Source: Paenibacillus spiritus | GTDB lineage: Bacteria; Bacillota; Bacilli; Paenibacillales; Paenibacillaceae | Direction of reading: 5' to 3' | NCBI RefSeq assembly: GCF_008710135.1 | Contig: NZ_VYKK01000001.1 | Span: forward strand, 121,463-185,462 | Length of the DNA: 64,000 nucleotides | Shown: positions 17,540 to 26,546 of the stretch, piece by piece | How the letters are laid out: the number at the start of each line of letters is the position of its first letter | Numbering within the stretch: the stretch's first letter is position 1 | The notes under the pieces: model-generated | Database searches by the model: none | The model's input: only the letters and a program-made list of their open reading frames with translations | Told to the model about the DNA's origin: nothing | Position numbers and translations under genes: made by a program

Positions 17540-18193
17540 TTACTCCGCCAGTCCGTTCTTATAAGCGTAGATCGCCGCCTGCGTGCGGTCCTCGACATTC
17601 AGTTTGGCCAAAATATTGGTGACATGGAACTTCACCGTCTTGATGCCGATGATCAGCTGGTCCGCAATGTCCTGATTGGACTTGCCCTGGGCCAGCAGCT
17701 TCAGCACTTCCATCTCCCGGTCCGTCAGCTCCTGGTGCAGCGGAATCTCCTCATGGGCATGATGCCGGAACCGGTTCATCATCTTCGAGGCCACCTGCGA
17801 TTCCAGCACGGATTGTCCCCGTGCTGCGGCCCGGATGGCGTCCGCCACCTCGGCGGCGCGGGAGGTTTTGAGCAGATAGCTGAACGCGCCGGCTTCAATC
17901 ACCGGATACATCTTCTCATCGTCCAGATAGCTCGTCAGCACAATCACCTTGCATTCGGGATACAGCTTCATCAGCTGCCGCGTCGTTTCGATGCCGTCCA
18001 TGCCCTCCATCACCAGGTCCATCAGCACCACATCCGGCTTGTACTCCTGCGCCAGCCGGATGCCTTCCTCGCCGCTGCCCGCTTCGCCGACCACCTCGAT
18101 GCCGTCTTCCGTGCCCAGCACCGCCGCCAGTCCAATGCGGACCATCTCGTGATCGTCCACCAGCAGCACTTTGATGAGCTTGTCGCTCTCCAT
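17540..18193 (-). CDS. liaR: LiaR-type response regulator (NarL/LuxR class)
   Basis: 217 residues from ATG at 18193; the open frame extends upstream but GGAGGAG supports this start. The receiver domain has the acidic pair VDDHE, phosphorylation site DVVLMDLVMEGMDG (Asp ~57), Thr/Ser in IVLTSY, and Lys in YLLKTS. The C-terminal LuxR helix-turn-helix is LTDREMEVLKLLAQGKSN...KTVKFHVTNIL. Last gene of the Lia operon, 55 bases after the kinase gene. It should activate the operon in response to cell-wall-active antibiotics. Confidence 0.92.
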   Translation of the reverse strand: MESDKLIKVLLVDDHEMVRIGLAAVLGTEDGIEVVGEAGSGEEGIRLAQEYKPDVVLMDLVMEGMDGIETTRQLMKLYPECKVIVLTSYLDDEKMYPVIEAGAFSYLLKTSRAAEVADAIRAAARGQSVLESQVASKMMNRFRHHAHEEIPLHQELTDREMEVLKLLAQGKSNQDIADQLIIGIKTVKFHVTNILAKLNVEDRTQAAIYAYKNGLAE

Positions 18194-18248
18194 CGCTCTC
18201 TCGTCTCCTCCCTGTCTGATTGACCGCAGCCGGTCCGTCCCGCTTCTG

Positions 18249-19346
18249 CTATTGGGCTCCATGTTCCTCCGTCCGTCCGCCCCCCGCGGGCGCTGCCGTT
18301 CCCTCCGGCTCTTCGGCCAACAGAGGAACGACGACTTCGATGCGGGTGCCGCGTCCGGGCGCGGTAATGAACTGAATCGAGCCGCCGGTCTCCGTCATGC
18401 GCTCCCGCATGTTGGAGAGCCCATAGGAAGTCTGCTTCTCCTCATCCAGCTCGAAGCCGACGCCGTCGTCGCGCAGCGTCATCCGCACCGTGTCCCCGCG
18501 CCGGTGAATCCGAATCTCCATCCGGGTGGCCTTCGCATGCCTGAGCGTATTGGAGATGGCTTCCTGCACAATCCGGAACAGGTGGTTCTCCACGCCCTTC
18601 AGCAGCTGAATGCCCGGATCCATCTCGAATACAATATCCATCGGCACCTTGACCTTCAGTTCCTTGATCAGCTCCCGGATGCCCTGCTCCAGCCCCTTCC
18701 CGTCCAGATAGACGGGCCGCAGATGCAGCAGCAGCGCCCGCATCTCCGACTGCGCCACCGCCGCCATCTCCTCAATCAGAGCAATCTGCCGCTGCGCCTT
18801 GTCAAAATCCTTCTCCAGCGTCCGGCCCACGGCCGTCGCCGTCATCGAAATTGCGAACAGCTGCTGCGACACGGCGTCGTGCAGCTCCCGCGCCAGCCGC
18901 TGCCGTTCCTCGACGATGGCCGTCATCCGCGCCTGCTCGGCGAGCTGGGCGTTGTTCGTCGACAGCCGCTGCAGCGTCGTGACCTGGTCCTCCCATTTGC
19001 CGCTGATCGTCTCCAGCTGTTCGCCGAGCCGGCCCAGCTCATCGTCGCCGAGCGGCGGCATGGATAGCCGCAGATTGCCCTTCTCCCAGAGAAGCAGCGT
19101 CTCCCTCAGCCGGTCCAGCCGCCGCTTCATGCGGAAGCCCTGATAGAAGCCCCAGCCGGCTCCGAGGGCGAGCGGCAGCAGGAGCAGCCCCGCCACGGTG
19201 CGGACGCCGATCTCCCAATCGGCGAAGGGCTTGAAATAACCGTATGTATAGAGCATATACAGCACAATGAGCAGCAGCGCGAAGGACAGAAGAGCTCCCT
19301 CGCGCATACTGCGCGATATGATGCTGGAAGGCTTGCGTTCGTTCAT
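18249..19346 (-). CDS. liaS: LiaS-type sensor histidine kinase
   Basis: 365 residues from ATG at 19346, with GGAGAGCGG upstream. Two N-terminal membrane segments (~17-37 and ~52-74) with only a short external loop mark it as an intramembrane-sensing kinase. A HAMP-like linker follows, then HisKA_3 with the phospho-accepting His in RQRLARELHDAVSQQLF (~155), and an HATPase domain with N-box EAISNTLRHAKA and G-box DDGVGFE. Partner of the adjacent LiaR; LiaF just upstream is its expected inhibitor. Confidence 0.92.
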   Translation of the reverse strand: MNERKPSSIISRSMREGALLSFALLLIVLYMLYTYGYFKPFADWEIGVRTVAGLLLLPLALGAGWGFYQGFRMKRRLDRLRETLLLWEKGNLRLSMPPLGDDELGRLGEQLETISGKWEDQVTTLQRLSTNNAQLAEQARMTAIVEERQRLARELHDAVSQQLFAISMTATAVGRTLEKDFDKAQRQIALIEEMAAVAQSEMRALLLHLRPVYLDGKGLEQGIRELIKELKVKVPMDIVFEMDPGIQLLKGVENHLFRIVQEAISNTLRHAKATRMEIRIHRRGDTVRMTLRDDGVGFELDEEKQTSYGLSNMRERMTETGGSIQFITAPGRGTRIEVVVPLLAEEPEGTAAPAGGGRTEEHGAQ

Positions 19347-19378
19347 CCCAGACCGCTCTCCTCTCCCGCCCTGCCGTC

Positions 19379-20026
19379 TCAAGGCAGTGTAATATCCAGA
19401 TCGCCCATCAGATAAGAAATACAAATCTTGACCCGGTATTCGCTCGTGTCATAATTCGCGGATTTCCAGTTCAGCCGGTTCATCATCCCCGTGTCGCGCT
19501 GGGTCCCCAGATCAATCGAACCGAACAGCACGAAGGCCTCAATCTCGATTCCGTAGCCTTCCGCCAGATGCAGATCGGTATCGCCGAAGATGCCCTGGAA
19601 CAGCATCACGGTCTCGCGTTCCTCCGCCATGGCCAGCGACAGGTCAATGTCGGTCTGGCCCAGCACATGCCAGGCGCTGAGGTTGCCCATCATCCACGGA
19701 TGGCGGTCCCAGTCGAAGCCTGAAGAGAAGTTCTGCTTCTGGACATGCCTTCTCCCCTGCATCAGCCGCCGGGACCGGACGATGAACAGGCCAAGCGAGA
19801 GCAGCACCACGCCCAGAACCAGGACAAGATGGTCCAGCACGAGCAGAATAGCGCCTGCTCCAAGCAGCCGGTATCCCTTCTTCACATCGCCGTTGGTTGT
19901 CCGGTACACGCCCGCCAGCAGGAGAAGCAGCGCTACAATGGACAGGAACCCGAGCCATCTGCCGAATATGAGCAGAACCCCGGCCCCGATGAACAGGATC
20001 GCCAGCATCCGGTTCCGTTTCTCCAT
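19379..20026 (-). CDS. liaF: LiaF-type inhibitor of the envelope-stress kinase
   Basis: 215 residues. Four hydrophobic segments occupy residues ~8-80, followed by a cytoplasmic beta-rich domain (FGDTDLHLAEGYGIEIEAF, VKICISYLMGDLDITLP) of the cell-wall-active antibiotics response family. LiaF keeps LiaS inactive without stress. The stop is 32 bases before liaS. A 227-base spacer separates it from the PspA gene upstream, so liaFSR may also have its own promoter. Confidence 0.9.
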   Translation of the reverse strand: MEKRNRMLAILFIGAGVLLIFGRWLGFLSIVALLLLLAGVYRTTNGDVKKGYRLLGAGAILLVLDHLVLVLGVVLLSLGLFIVRSRRLMQGRRHVQKQNFSSGFDWDRHPWMMGNLSAWHVLGQTDIDLSLAMAEERETVMLFQGIFGDTDLHLAEGYGIEIEAFVLFGSIDLGTQRDTGMMNRLNWKSANYDTSEYRVKICISYLMGDLDITLP

Positions 20027-20097
20027 TTCCCCCGCCTCCTCTTCGCGTCGTGTGCATAGCCGCCCGTCCCAAATGGCGACCGGACCAAACAGCCGGA

Positions 20098-20176
20098 AAA
20101 GCCATTACGATATGTGGTCCATACCGCATGGCTTTCCCTGTTTAAGAATAGCATATCCCGGGTTCCGCTTGGAACC
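20098..20176 (-). other. Hairpin-rich spacer between the second PspA gene and liaF
   Basis: Two inverted repeats: AAAGCCAT (20098-20105) with ATGGCTTT (20128-20135), and GGTTCC (20161-20166) with GGAACC (20171-20176). Neither is followed by a T-run on the minus strand, so they are not clear terminators there. They may be processing sites or partial attenuators; low certainty. Confidence 0.3.
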
Positions 20177-20253
20177 GATTTTTTGCAGCAGGCTCCCGGA
20201 CCTTAGTGGCCGGCGCTGCCGAATTGCTTGGACGGCGTCCGACTTTCGGACGA

Positions 20254-20967
20254 TTACTCCGCCGCTTTATCCGAAGCGGCTTCCGGAGCGGAGGAGCCGC
20301 CGCCGAGCTTATTCTTCAGCGCATTCAGCTGCTCTTCCACCTTGAGCTGCTTCTGGGCATCCAGCGGGCTGTAAGCCGCTGCGCTCTGCGGTTGGTACGG
20401 GGCACGCATGACATCGGCTTCCGCTTCCATCTGCATGATCTTCTCTTCCATCCGGTGGAAGCCAAGCGACGCACTGCCGCTCTCAATGCTGTGCACGCTG
20501 CTGATCTGCGACATCTGCTTCTTGGCCTTGGCCATCTGGGCGCGGGATACGAGCTCGTTGCGCTTGTTGCGCAGCTTGTAGAATTCATCCTTCATATCAT
20601 GAAGCTGCTGCACCAATTCCTTGGCGTGCGTATCGGCCTGGACGTGCAGGTCACTGTATTCCGCATACTTCTGGTCAAAATAAATCTTCTCTTCCAGCAG
20701 CTTCCGCGCGACTTCCTCCTGGCCGTTCTTCAGTGCCAGTTCGGCCTGCGACGTGCGCTGTCCGGCCAGCTTCGCAGCTTCTTCCACACGCTGCTTCATC
20801 CGGCGCTCATTCGCCATCTGCTTGGCGACCGTCACCTCGGCCTCATGAATCTCGGCCTCCATGTCGCGCAGATACTGATTCAGCATCACAATCGGATCTT
20901 CCACTTTATCCAGCAAATCGTTGACCGATGCCTTTGTCATATCCTTAATGCGTTGAAATACTCCCAT
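20254..20967 (-). CDS. PspA/IM30-family membrane-stress protein (second copy)
   Basis: 237 residues, almost entirely coiled coil after the amphipathic N-terminus [10 protein letters not shown]; the segment [17 protein letters not shown] (~24-40) is typical of PspA/LiaH. It should assemble into large oligomers on the inner membrane face and protect it under stress. The C-terminal ~35 residues are low-complexity Ala/Ser/Glu. It starts two bases after the PspC stop and so is translationally coupled to it. Confidence 0.9.
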   Translation of the reverse strand: MGVFQRIKDMTKASVNDLLDKVEDPIVMLNQYLRDMEAEIHEAEVTVAKQMANERRMKQRVEEAAKLAGQRTSQAELALKNGQEEVARKLLEEKIYFDQKYAEYSDLHVQADTHAKELVQQLHDMKDEFYKLRNKRNELVSRAQMAKAKKQMSQISSVHSIESGSASLGFHRMEEKIMQMEAEADVMRAPYQPQSAAAYSPLDAQKQLKVEEQLNALKNKLGGGSSAPEAASDKAAE

Positions 20968-20969
20968 AA

Positions 20970-21455
20970 TTAACGTTCTCCCTTCGAATTCTCATATTGG
21001 GCCAATCTGCGTTTTAAGTCTTCAACTTCCTTGCGGAGGGCTTTCTTCTCAATGTCTTTCATCATTTCATCCAGGGTGGAATCGGCCGCCTCCGGTCTGC
21101 CCGCATGGCTGTAGCCGTAGCCGCCCGGTCCCGGCTGCGCCGCCGGTCCGCGGCTTCCGCAGCTGCGGGGGCCGCTGTGCGGGTAACCGCCGGGATAGCC
21201 GCCCGGGTAGCCGCCGGGATAACCGTAACGGTCTCCTCTGGGCGGACCTGCATAGGGATCGCCGGGGTAATGATACTCCCGCGGAATAATCAGTGCGGCG
21301 ATGAAGTAGACCGGGATGACGGCGCCGCCCGTGAACGGAATCGCAATGAGCAGCAGAATTCGCAGCAGCGTAGAGTCCATGCCGACGATTTCCGCCAATC
21401 CCCCGGCAAGTCCGGTCATTACCCGGTCCCGGTTCGATCGGTACAATCGGGTCAT
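20970..21455 (-). CDS. PspC-domain membrane protein
   Basis: 161 residues from ATG at 21455, with AAAGGAG upstream (an in-frame upstream ATG overlaps the preceding gene and lacks a site). The PspC domain at ~1-60 has the motif [12 protein letters not shown] and two hydrophobic segments. A Gly/Tyr/Pro repeat ([12 protein letters not shown]) and Pro/Gly-rich stretch follow, then a C-terminal coiled coil ([13 protein letters not shown]). It lies between two PspA genes, so it is the likely membrane docking partner for one or both. Confidence 0.88.
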   Translation of the reverse strand: MTRLYRSNRDRVMTGLAGGLAEIVGMDSTLLRILLLIAIPFTGGAVIPVYFIAALIIPREYHYPGDPYAGPPRGDRYGYPGGYPGGYPGGYPHSGPRSCGSRGPAAQPGPGGYGYSHAGRPEAADSTLDEMMKDIEKKALRKEVEDLKRRLAQYENSKGER

Positions 21456-21459
21456 AGCG

Positions 21460-22137
21460 CTACTCCTTTCCATTCCGGTTCAGTTTCTCCTTCAGCTTCG
21501 CCATCTCGCGTTCCAGCACCGTCGCTACCGTCTCGCCGGCTGCGGTCGCATATTCCTGGCCCATCCGGCGCAGATCGCGCAGGCTCTTGGCTTCCAGTTC
21601 CCAATCGGCGAGCCGGTCTTCCAGCTGGCCGAACATCTTGGGCACATCTCCGTTCCCGCCGAGGGCGGCGGAGCGGGCATTCATCCGCTGCTGCAGCCGC
21701 AGACTCTCCATCCGGGCCGCATAATATTGGCGCTTGCTGTATACGGTCTGGTATTCCAGCTTAAGCTCGCTTAATTGTCCTTCCAGCTCCATCAGCGACT
21801 GTCGGCTCTGATCCAGCAGACCGCTGTACTGCTCCAGCTTCTCCTCATGGATGATCTTCTCCTGAAGCGCCAGCTTGGCCAGATTCTCCTCGCCCGCCTT
21901 CAGGGCAAGCATCGCCTGCTCTTCGCGCTTGTCCCGCATCGCCGCCGCCTGATTCACCTGCGACTGCAGCTGCTTCGTATGTTGGGAATACTGATTGTAC
22001 AGGGCTTCGACCTCACTGATCTCCTGACGGGTCGAATGCAGAAACTGATCAATCAGCTTGACCGGGTCCTGCGCCTGCTCCAGCCGTTCATTCAAATTAG
22101 CTACGGTGATATCCCGCATTCGTCGAAACACGCTCAT
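21460..22137 (-). CDS. PspA/IM30-family membrane-stress protein (first copy)
   Basis: 225 residues, the same length as Bacillus LiaH. Amphipathic start MSVFRRMRDITVANLNERL, then long coiled coil with many Gln/Glu; about residues 25-210 helical. It is the effector of the Lia response in relatives, binding the membrane from inside. AAGGAGG precedes the start at some distance. Its stop lies four bases before the PspC start. It is clearly diverged from the second PspA of the same operon, so not a recent duplicate. Confidence 0.9.
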   Translation of the reverse strand: MSVFRRMRDITVANLNERLEQAQDPVKLIDQFLHSTRQEISEVEALYNQYSQHTKQLQSQVNQAAAMRDKREEQAMLALKAGEENLAKLALQEKIIHEEKLEQYSGLLDQSRQSLMELEGQLSELKLEYQTVYSKRQYYAARMESLRLQQRMNARSAALGGNGDVPKMFGQLEDRLADWELEAKSLRDLRRMGQEYATAAGETVATVLEREMAKLKEKLNRNGKE

Positions 22138-22203
22138 GTTTTGCCGCTCCCTCCTTGCTTCTCCCGGCTGAGCCGGGGACCATTCATCTTTCCTTGTATA
22201 CGC

Positions 22204-22506
22204 TTAGTACCGGCGGGGACGGCTGCCGCGGAGAACCGAAATCCCCCATACCAGCAGCGCAATGCCCAGCAGCGGGCCAATCAGCCAGGCCAGCTTGTTA
22301 ATCAGGGACAGAATCCCGACGAACATCACTGCGAATCCGATCAGCTTGTGGCCTCTGTTCACGGCGTAGTACCCAATCAGCACGAGCAGGATCGGGAACA
22401 CCAGCCGGAACAACCCGTGAATCAAGGGCCCCAGCGCACCCAGCAGCAGAATCGCGCCGATCGCGATCAGAACCACTGCAAATCCGTTACCTCTATTCTT
22501 GTTCAT
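22204..22506 (-). CDS. LiaI-like small membrane protein, first gene of the Lia operon
   Basis: 100 residues from ATG at 22506 (AAAGGCGG eight bases upstream; a GTG at 22515 is also possible). Four closely packed hydrophobic segments make up nearly the whole protein, similar to the N-terminal membrane part of LiaF and to LiaI, which anchors LiaH to the membrane. The basic tail RGSRPRRY faces the cytoplasm. I did not recognise a clear LiaR operator in the ~200 bases upstream. Confidence 0.75.
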   Translation of the reverse strand: MNKNRGNGFAVVLIAIGAILLLGALGPLIHGLFRLVFPILLVLIGYYAVNRGHKLIGFAVMFVGILSLINKLAWLIGPLLGIALLVWGISVLRGSRPRRY

Positions 22507-22758
22507 GTCTCTCACCGCCTTTCGTTGCTGTCTTCCTTATGTCTTTATTCTAGGTGAAAGGCGTCTCTTCCAAAACAGACCGAGGACGGTTTTTGCGACT
22601 GGACCTAAGGCGGGGGCGGAGCCGGACCGGGGTCGGCCTGAAGGGGCGCCCCCAGGACGATAAAGCGGCTCTCTTCCTTGCTGGACGCCGGAACCCCCAT
22701 GAATTATATTGAAGCGTGAAGACTAATGATGACGCTGAATCAGCGTCCAAGGAGAATG

Positions 22759-24162
22759 ATGGATATGAATTCCGCCGGCATTGGCATCCCGGATACCGGG
22801 CGGATGCTTCAGGAGCATCGGCAGTATTTTGAATCGGGACAGACTCTGCCCGTCGGGTTCCGGGTCCGGCAGCTTCAGAAGCTGCGCGAGGCCATCCTTC
22901 GGCATGAACGGGATCTGGCGGAGGCGCTGCGGCTGGACCTTGGCAAATCGGAGTTCGAAGCCTACACCACCGAGATCGGCTTTACCTTAAGCAGTATCCG
23001 AGATACGATCCGCCATCTGCCCCAATGGGCCCGAACCCGCCGGGTCGCGACCCCGCTCCGGCTCTTTCTCTCCAGCAGCCGGATTCGCCACGAACCTTAC
23101 GGCACGGCGCTGATTATCGGCCCTTACAATTATCCGTTTCAACTGCTCATCGAGCCGCTGATCGGAGCGATTGCCGCCGGCAACTGCGCCGTGCTCAAGC
23201 CTTCGGAGATGACGCCCCGCACCGAGCAGGTCCTGGGTTCTCTTATCGGAGAGACGTTCGACCCGGCTTATATCCGGGTTGTCAGCGGCGGAGTGGATAC
23301 CGTGACCGCCCTGCTGGATGCGCCGTTCGACTTTATCTTCTTCACCGGCAGCGTGCCGGTGGGCCGGGTGGTCATGCAAGCGGCCGCGAAGCGCCTGACT
23401 CCTGTGGCCCTGGAGCTCGGCGGCAAGAGCCCGGCCATCGTTGATGAGACGGCCAGACTCGATGCCGCCGCCAAGCGGATTGTCTGGGGGAAGATGACCA
23501 ACGCCGGCCAGACCTGCGTCGCTCCCGATTACGTTGCCGTCCATGCTTCCGTCAAGGACGAATTGATCGCCCGGATTCAGCAGACCCTCCGGGAATTCTA
23601 CGGCGAGCGGCCGGAGCAGAGCCCCGATTTCGGCCGGATTGTGAACGACCGGCACTGGACCCGGCTAAACGGCCTGCTGGAACGGGAACGCTCCGCCGTG
23701 CTTGCAGGCGGAGACACGGACCGGGAGGCCCGGTATATCGGTCCGACCCTGATCGAAGCGGACTTTCGTTCGCCTTCCATGGAGGACGAGCTTTTTGGCC
23801 CCCTTTTGCCTGTGCTGACCTATACCGATCTGGACCAGCTGCTGGCCGAAATCCGCCGAAGACCGAAACCGCTCGCTCTCTACCTCTTCACCGGGAATCG
23901 CCAGACCGAGAAACGGGTTCTGGACGCCGCGCCATCCGGAGGCGTCAGCATCAACGATACGATTACCCACCTGGCCAATCCGAAGCTGCCCTTCGGCGGA
24001 GTCGGTCCTTCCGGAATGGGACAATACCACGGACGCTACAGCTTCCTGACATTCTCCCGGGAGAGAAGCGTACTGCGCAAAAGCACCCGGGTAGGGCTGC
24101 CGCTGCTCTTTCCTCCGTACAGCGCGAAGAAGCTGAAGTGGATCAAGCGTCTGCTGAAATAG
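22759..24162 (+). CDS. NAD(P)-dependent aldehyde dehydrogenase (class 3-like)
   Basis: 467 residues. Cofactor and active-site motifs: GPYNYPFQLLIEPLIGA near 107, FFTGSVPVGR near 195, LELGGKSPAIVD near 220 (catalytic Glu) and NAGQTCVAPDY near 254 (catalytic Cys). The C-terminus ends in a hydrophobic/basic stretch (LPLLFPPYSAKKLKWIKRLLK), as in membrane-associated class 3 enzymes. AAGGAG supports a start at 22759 or 22765. It oxidises medium- or long-chain aldehydes to acids; the actual substrate is unknown. Divergent from the Lia operon. Confidence 0.92.
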   Translation: MDMNSAGIGIPDTGRMLQEHRQYFESGQTLPVGFRVRQLQKLREAILRHERDLAEALRLDLGKSEFEAYTTEIGFTLSSIRDTIRHLPQWARTRRVATPLRLFLSSSRIRHEPYGTALIIGPYNYPFQLLIEPLIGAIAAGNCAVLKPSEMTPRTEQVLGSLIGETFDPAYIRVVSGGVDTVTALLDAPFDFIFFTGSVPVGRVVMQAAAKRLTPVALELGGKSPAIVDETARLDAAAKRIVWGKMTNAGQTCVAPDYVAVHASVKDELIARIQQTLREFYGERPEQSPDFGRIVNDRHWTRLNGLLERERSAVLAGGDTDREARYIGPTLIEADFRSPSMEDELFGPLLPVLTYTDLDQLLAEIRRRPKPLALYLFTGNRQTEKRVLDAAPSGGVSINDTITHLANPKLPFGGVGPSGMGQYHGRYSFLTFSRERSVLRKSTRVGLPLLFPPYSAKKLKWIKRLLK

Positions 24163-24213
24163 CCGCCGCACTTGCCGGCCGTATGAAGTTCTTGCCGTTC
24201 GTCCAGTCTATAG

Positions 24214-25680
<1,467 letters not shown>

Positions 25681-25691
25681 CGCAGCGCGCC

Positions 25692-25731
25692 AATAAAGCC
25701 GCCTCCCGGCCAGGGAAGGCGGCTTTATTTT
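25692..25731. terminator. Bidirectional terminator between GH1 and the biosynthetic operon
   Basis: Arms AATAAAGCCGCC (25692-25703) and GGCGGCTTTATT (25718-25729) with T-rich tails on both strands. It serves the GH1 gene on the plus strand and closes the 30-kb operon on the minus strand. Confidence 0.85.
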
Positions 25732-25745
25732 GCCGGCAGCAGCCG

Positions 25746-26462
25746 TTATCCGATGTCGAGCGGACTAGCCGCCTCATTAATCTGTTGGATAATGGAGTCA
25801 CTGTGATCATTAATGAAGAAGTGGCCGCCGTCCACCGAATGAATCCGGACCCCACAGCCGCCATGCTCCTTCCAGGCAAGCACTTCCTCCCTCGTCAAGC
25901 TCTGATCCCGGGTTCCGGTGAACACGGTCATGGGGCAGCCTACCCTGCGGGCTTTTGCCGAGAAACGGTACAGCTCGACCAGCTTGAAATCTGATCTCAG
26001 CACAGGCTCGAAATACTTCAGCAGCTGTTCATCCTCAAATACAACCCGGGAAGCCTCGTCATATCCAAGCACATATTCTCTAAATTCCTCAAGCGGCTTG
26101 TCGTGAACTATTGGACGGCGATCAAAATGCGGAGCCTTGCCCCCCGATACAAACAGGTGGACGGGCTCTTTGTAGCCAGCCGACCTTAACTTATAGTAGA
26201 GCTCAAAAGCCAGCAAACTTCCCATGCTGTGTCCAAACAGGATATACTCCTCTTCCTGTCCGATCGTTCGGATGACTTCTTCACAGAGCTCGGTAGCCGC
26301 ATGATCCAAGCTTTCATAGAAAGGCTGCTTGCTCTTCAGACCCCTCCCTGCCATCTCCAGCGGGTGAAGCCGAAGGCGATCCGATAATCGGCTCTTCCAT
26401 TTGTAATAGCTGGCGGCCGAGCCGCCGGCATAGGGAATGCAGAATAAGTGAACGGGTATCAT
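25746..26462 (-). CDS. Type II thioesterase of the PKS/NRPS cluster
   Basis: 238 residues from ATG at 26462, with AAGGAGG nine bases upstream; upstream in-frame codons lack a site. Alpha/beta-hydrolase of the SrfAD/GrsT type: LFCIPYAGGSAASYYKW at the start, nucleophile elbow FGHSMGSLLAFE near 80, and a late Asp and His (VDGGHFFIND near 215). Such enzymes remove misloaded or stalled acyl groups from carrier domains. It is the last gene of the operon, and it is not a substitute for a cis-acting release domain. Confidence 0.93.
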   Translation of the reverse strand: MIPVHLFCIPYAGGSAASYYKWKSRLSDRLRLHPLEMAGRGLKSKQPFYESLDHAATELCEEVIRTIGQEEEYILFGHSMGSLLAFELYYKLRSAGYKEPVHLFVSGGKAPHFDRRPIVHDKPLEEFREYVLGYDEASRVVFEDEQLLKYFEPVLRSDFKLVELYRFSAKARRVGCPMTVFTGTRDQSLTREEVLAWKEHGGCGVRIHSVDGGHFFINDHSDSIIQQINEAASPLDIG

Positions 26463-26546
26463 TCCGGTCGTCCTCCTTGTACACAAGAGAGCTGCCCCCC
26501 CCTCCAGTCGTATTCGAGGCGCAGGGGCAGCTGTCATTCCTGCGGG

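Noticed and set aside
22507..22758. A LiaR operator between the Lia operon and the aldehyde dehydrogenase gene
   Set aside because: Several GTC/GAC pairs occur, but none forms a convincing palindrome, and I could not fix the consensus well enough to call one.
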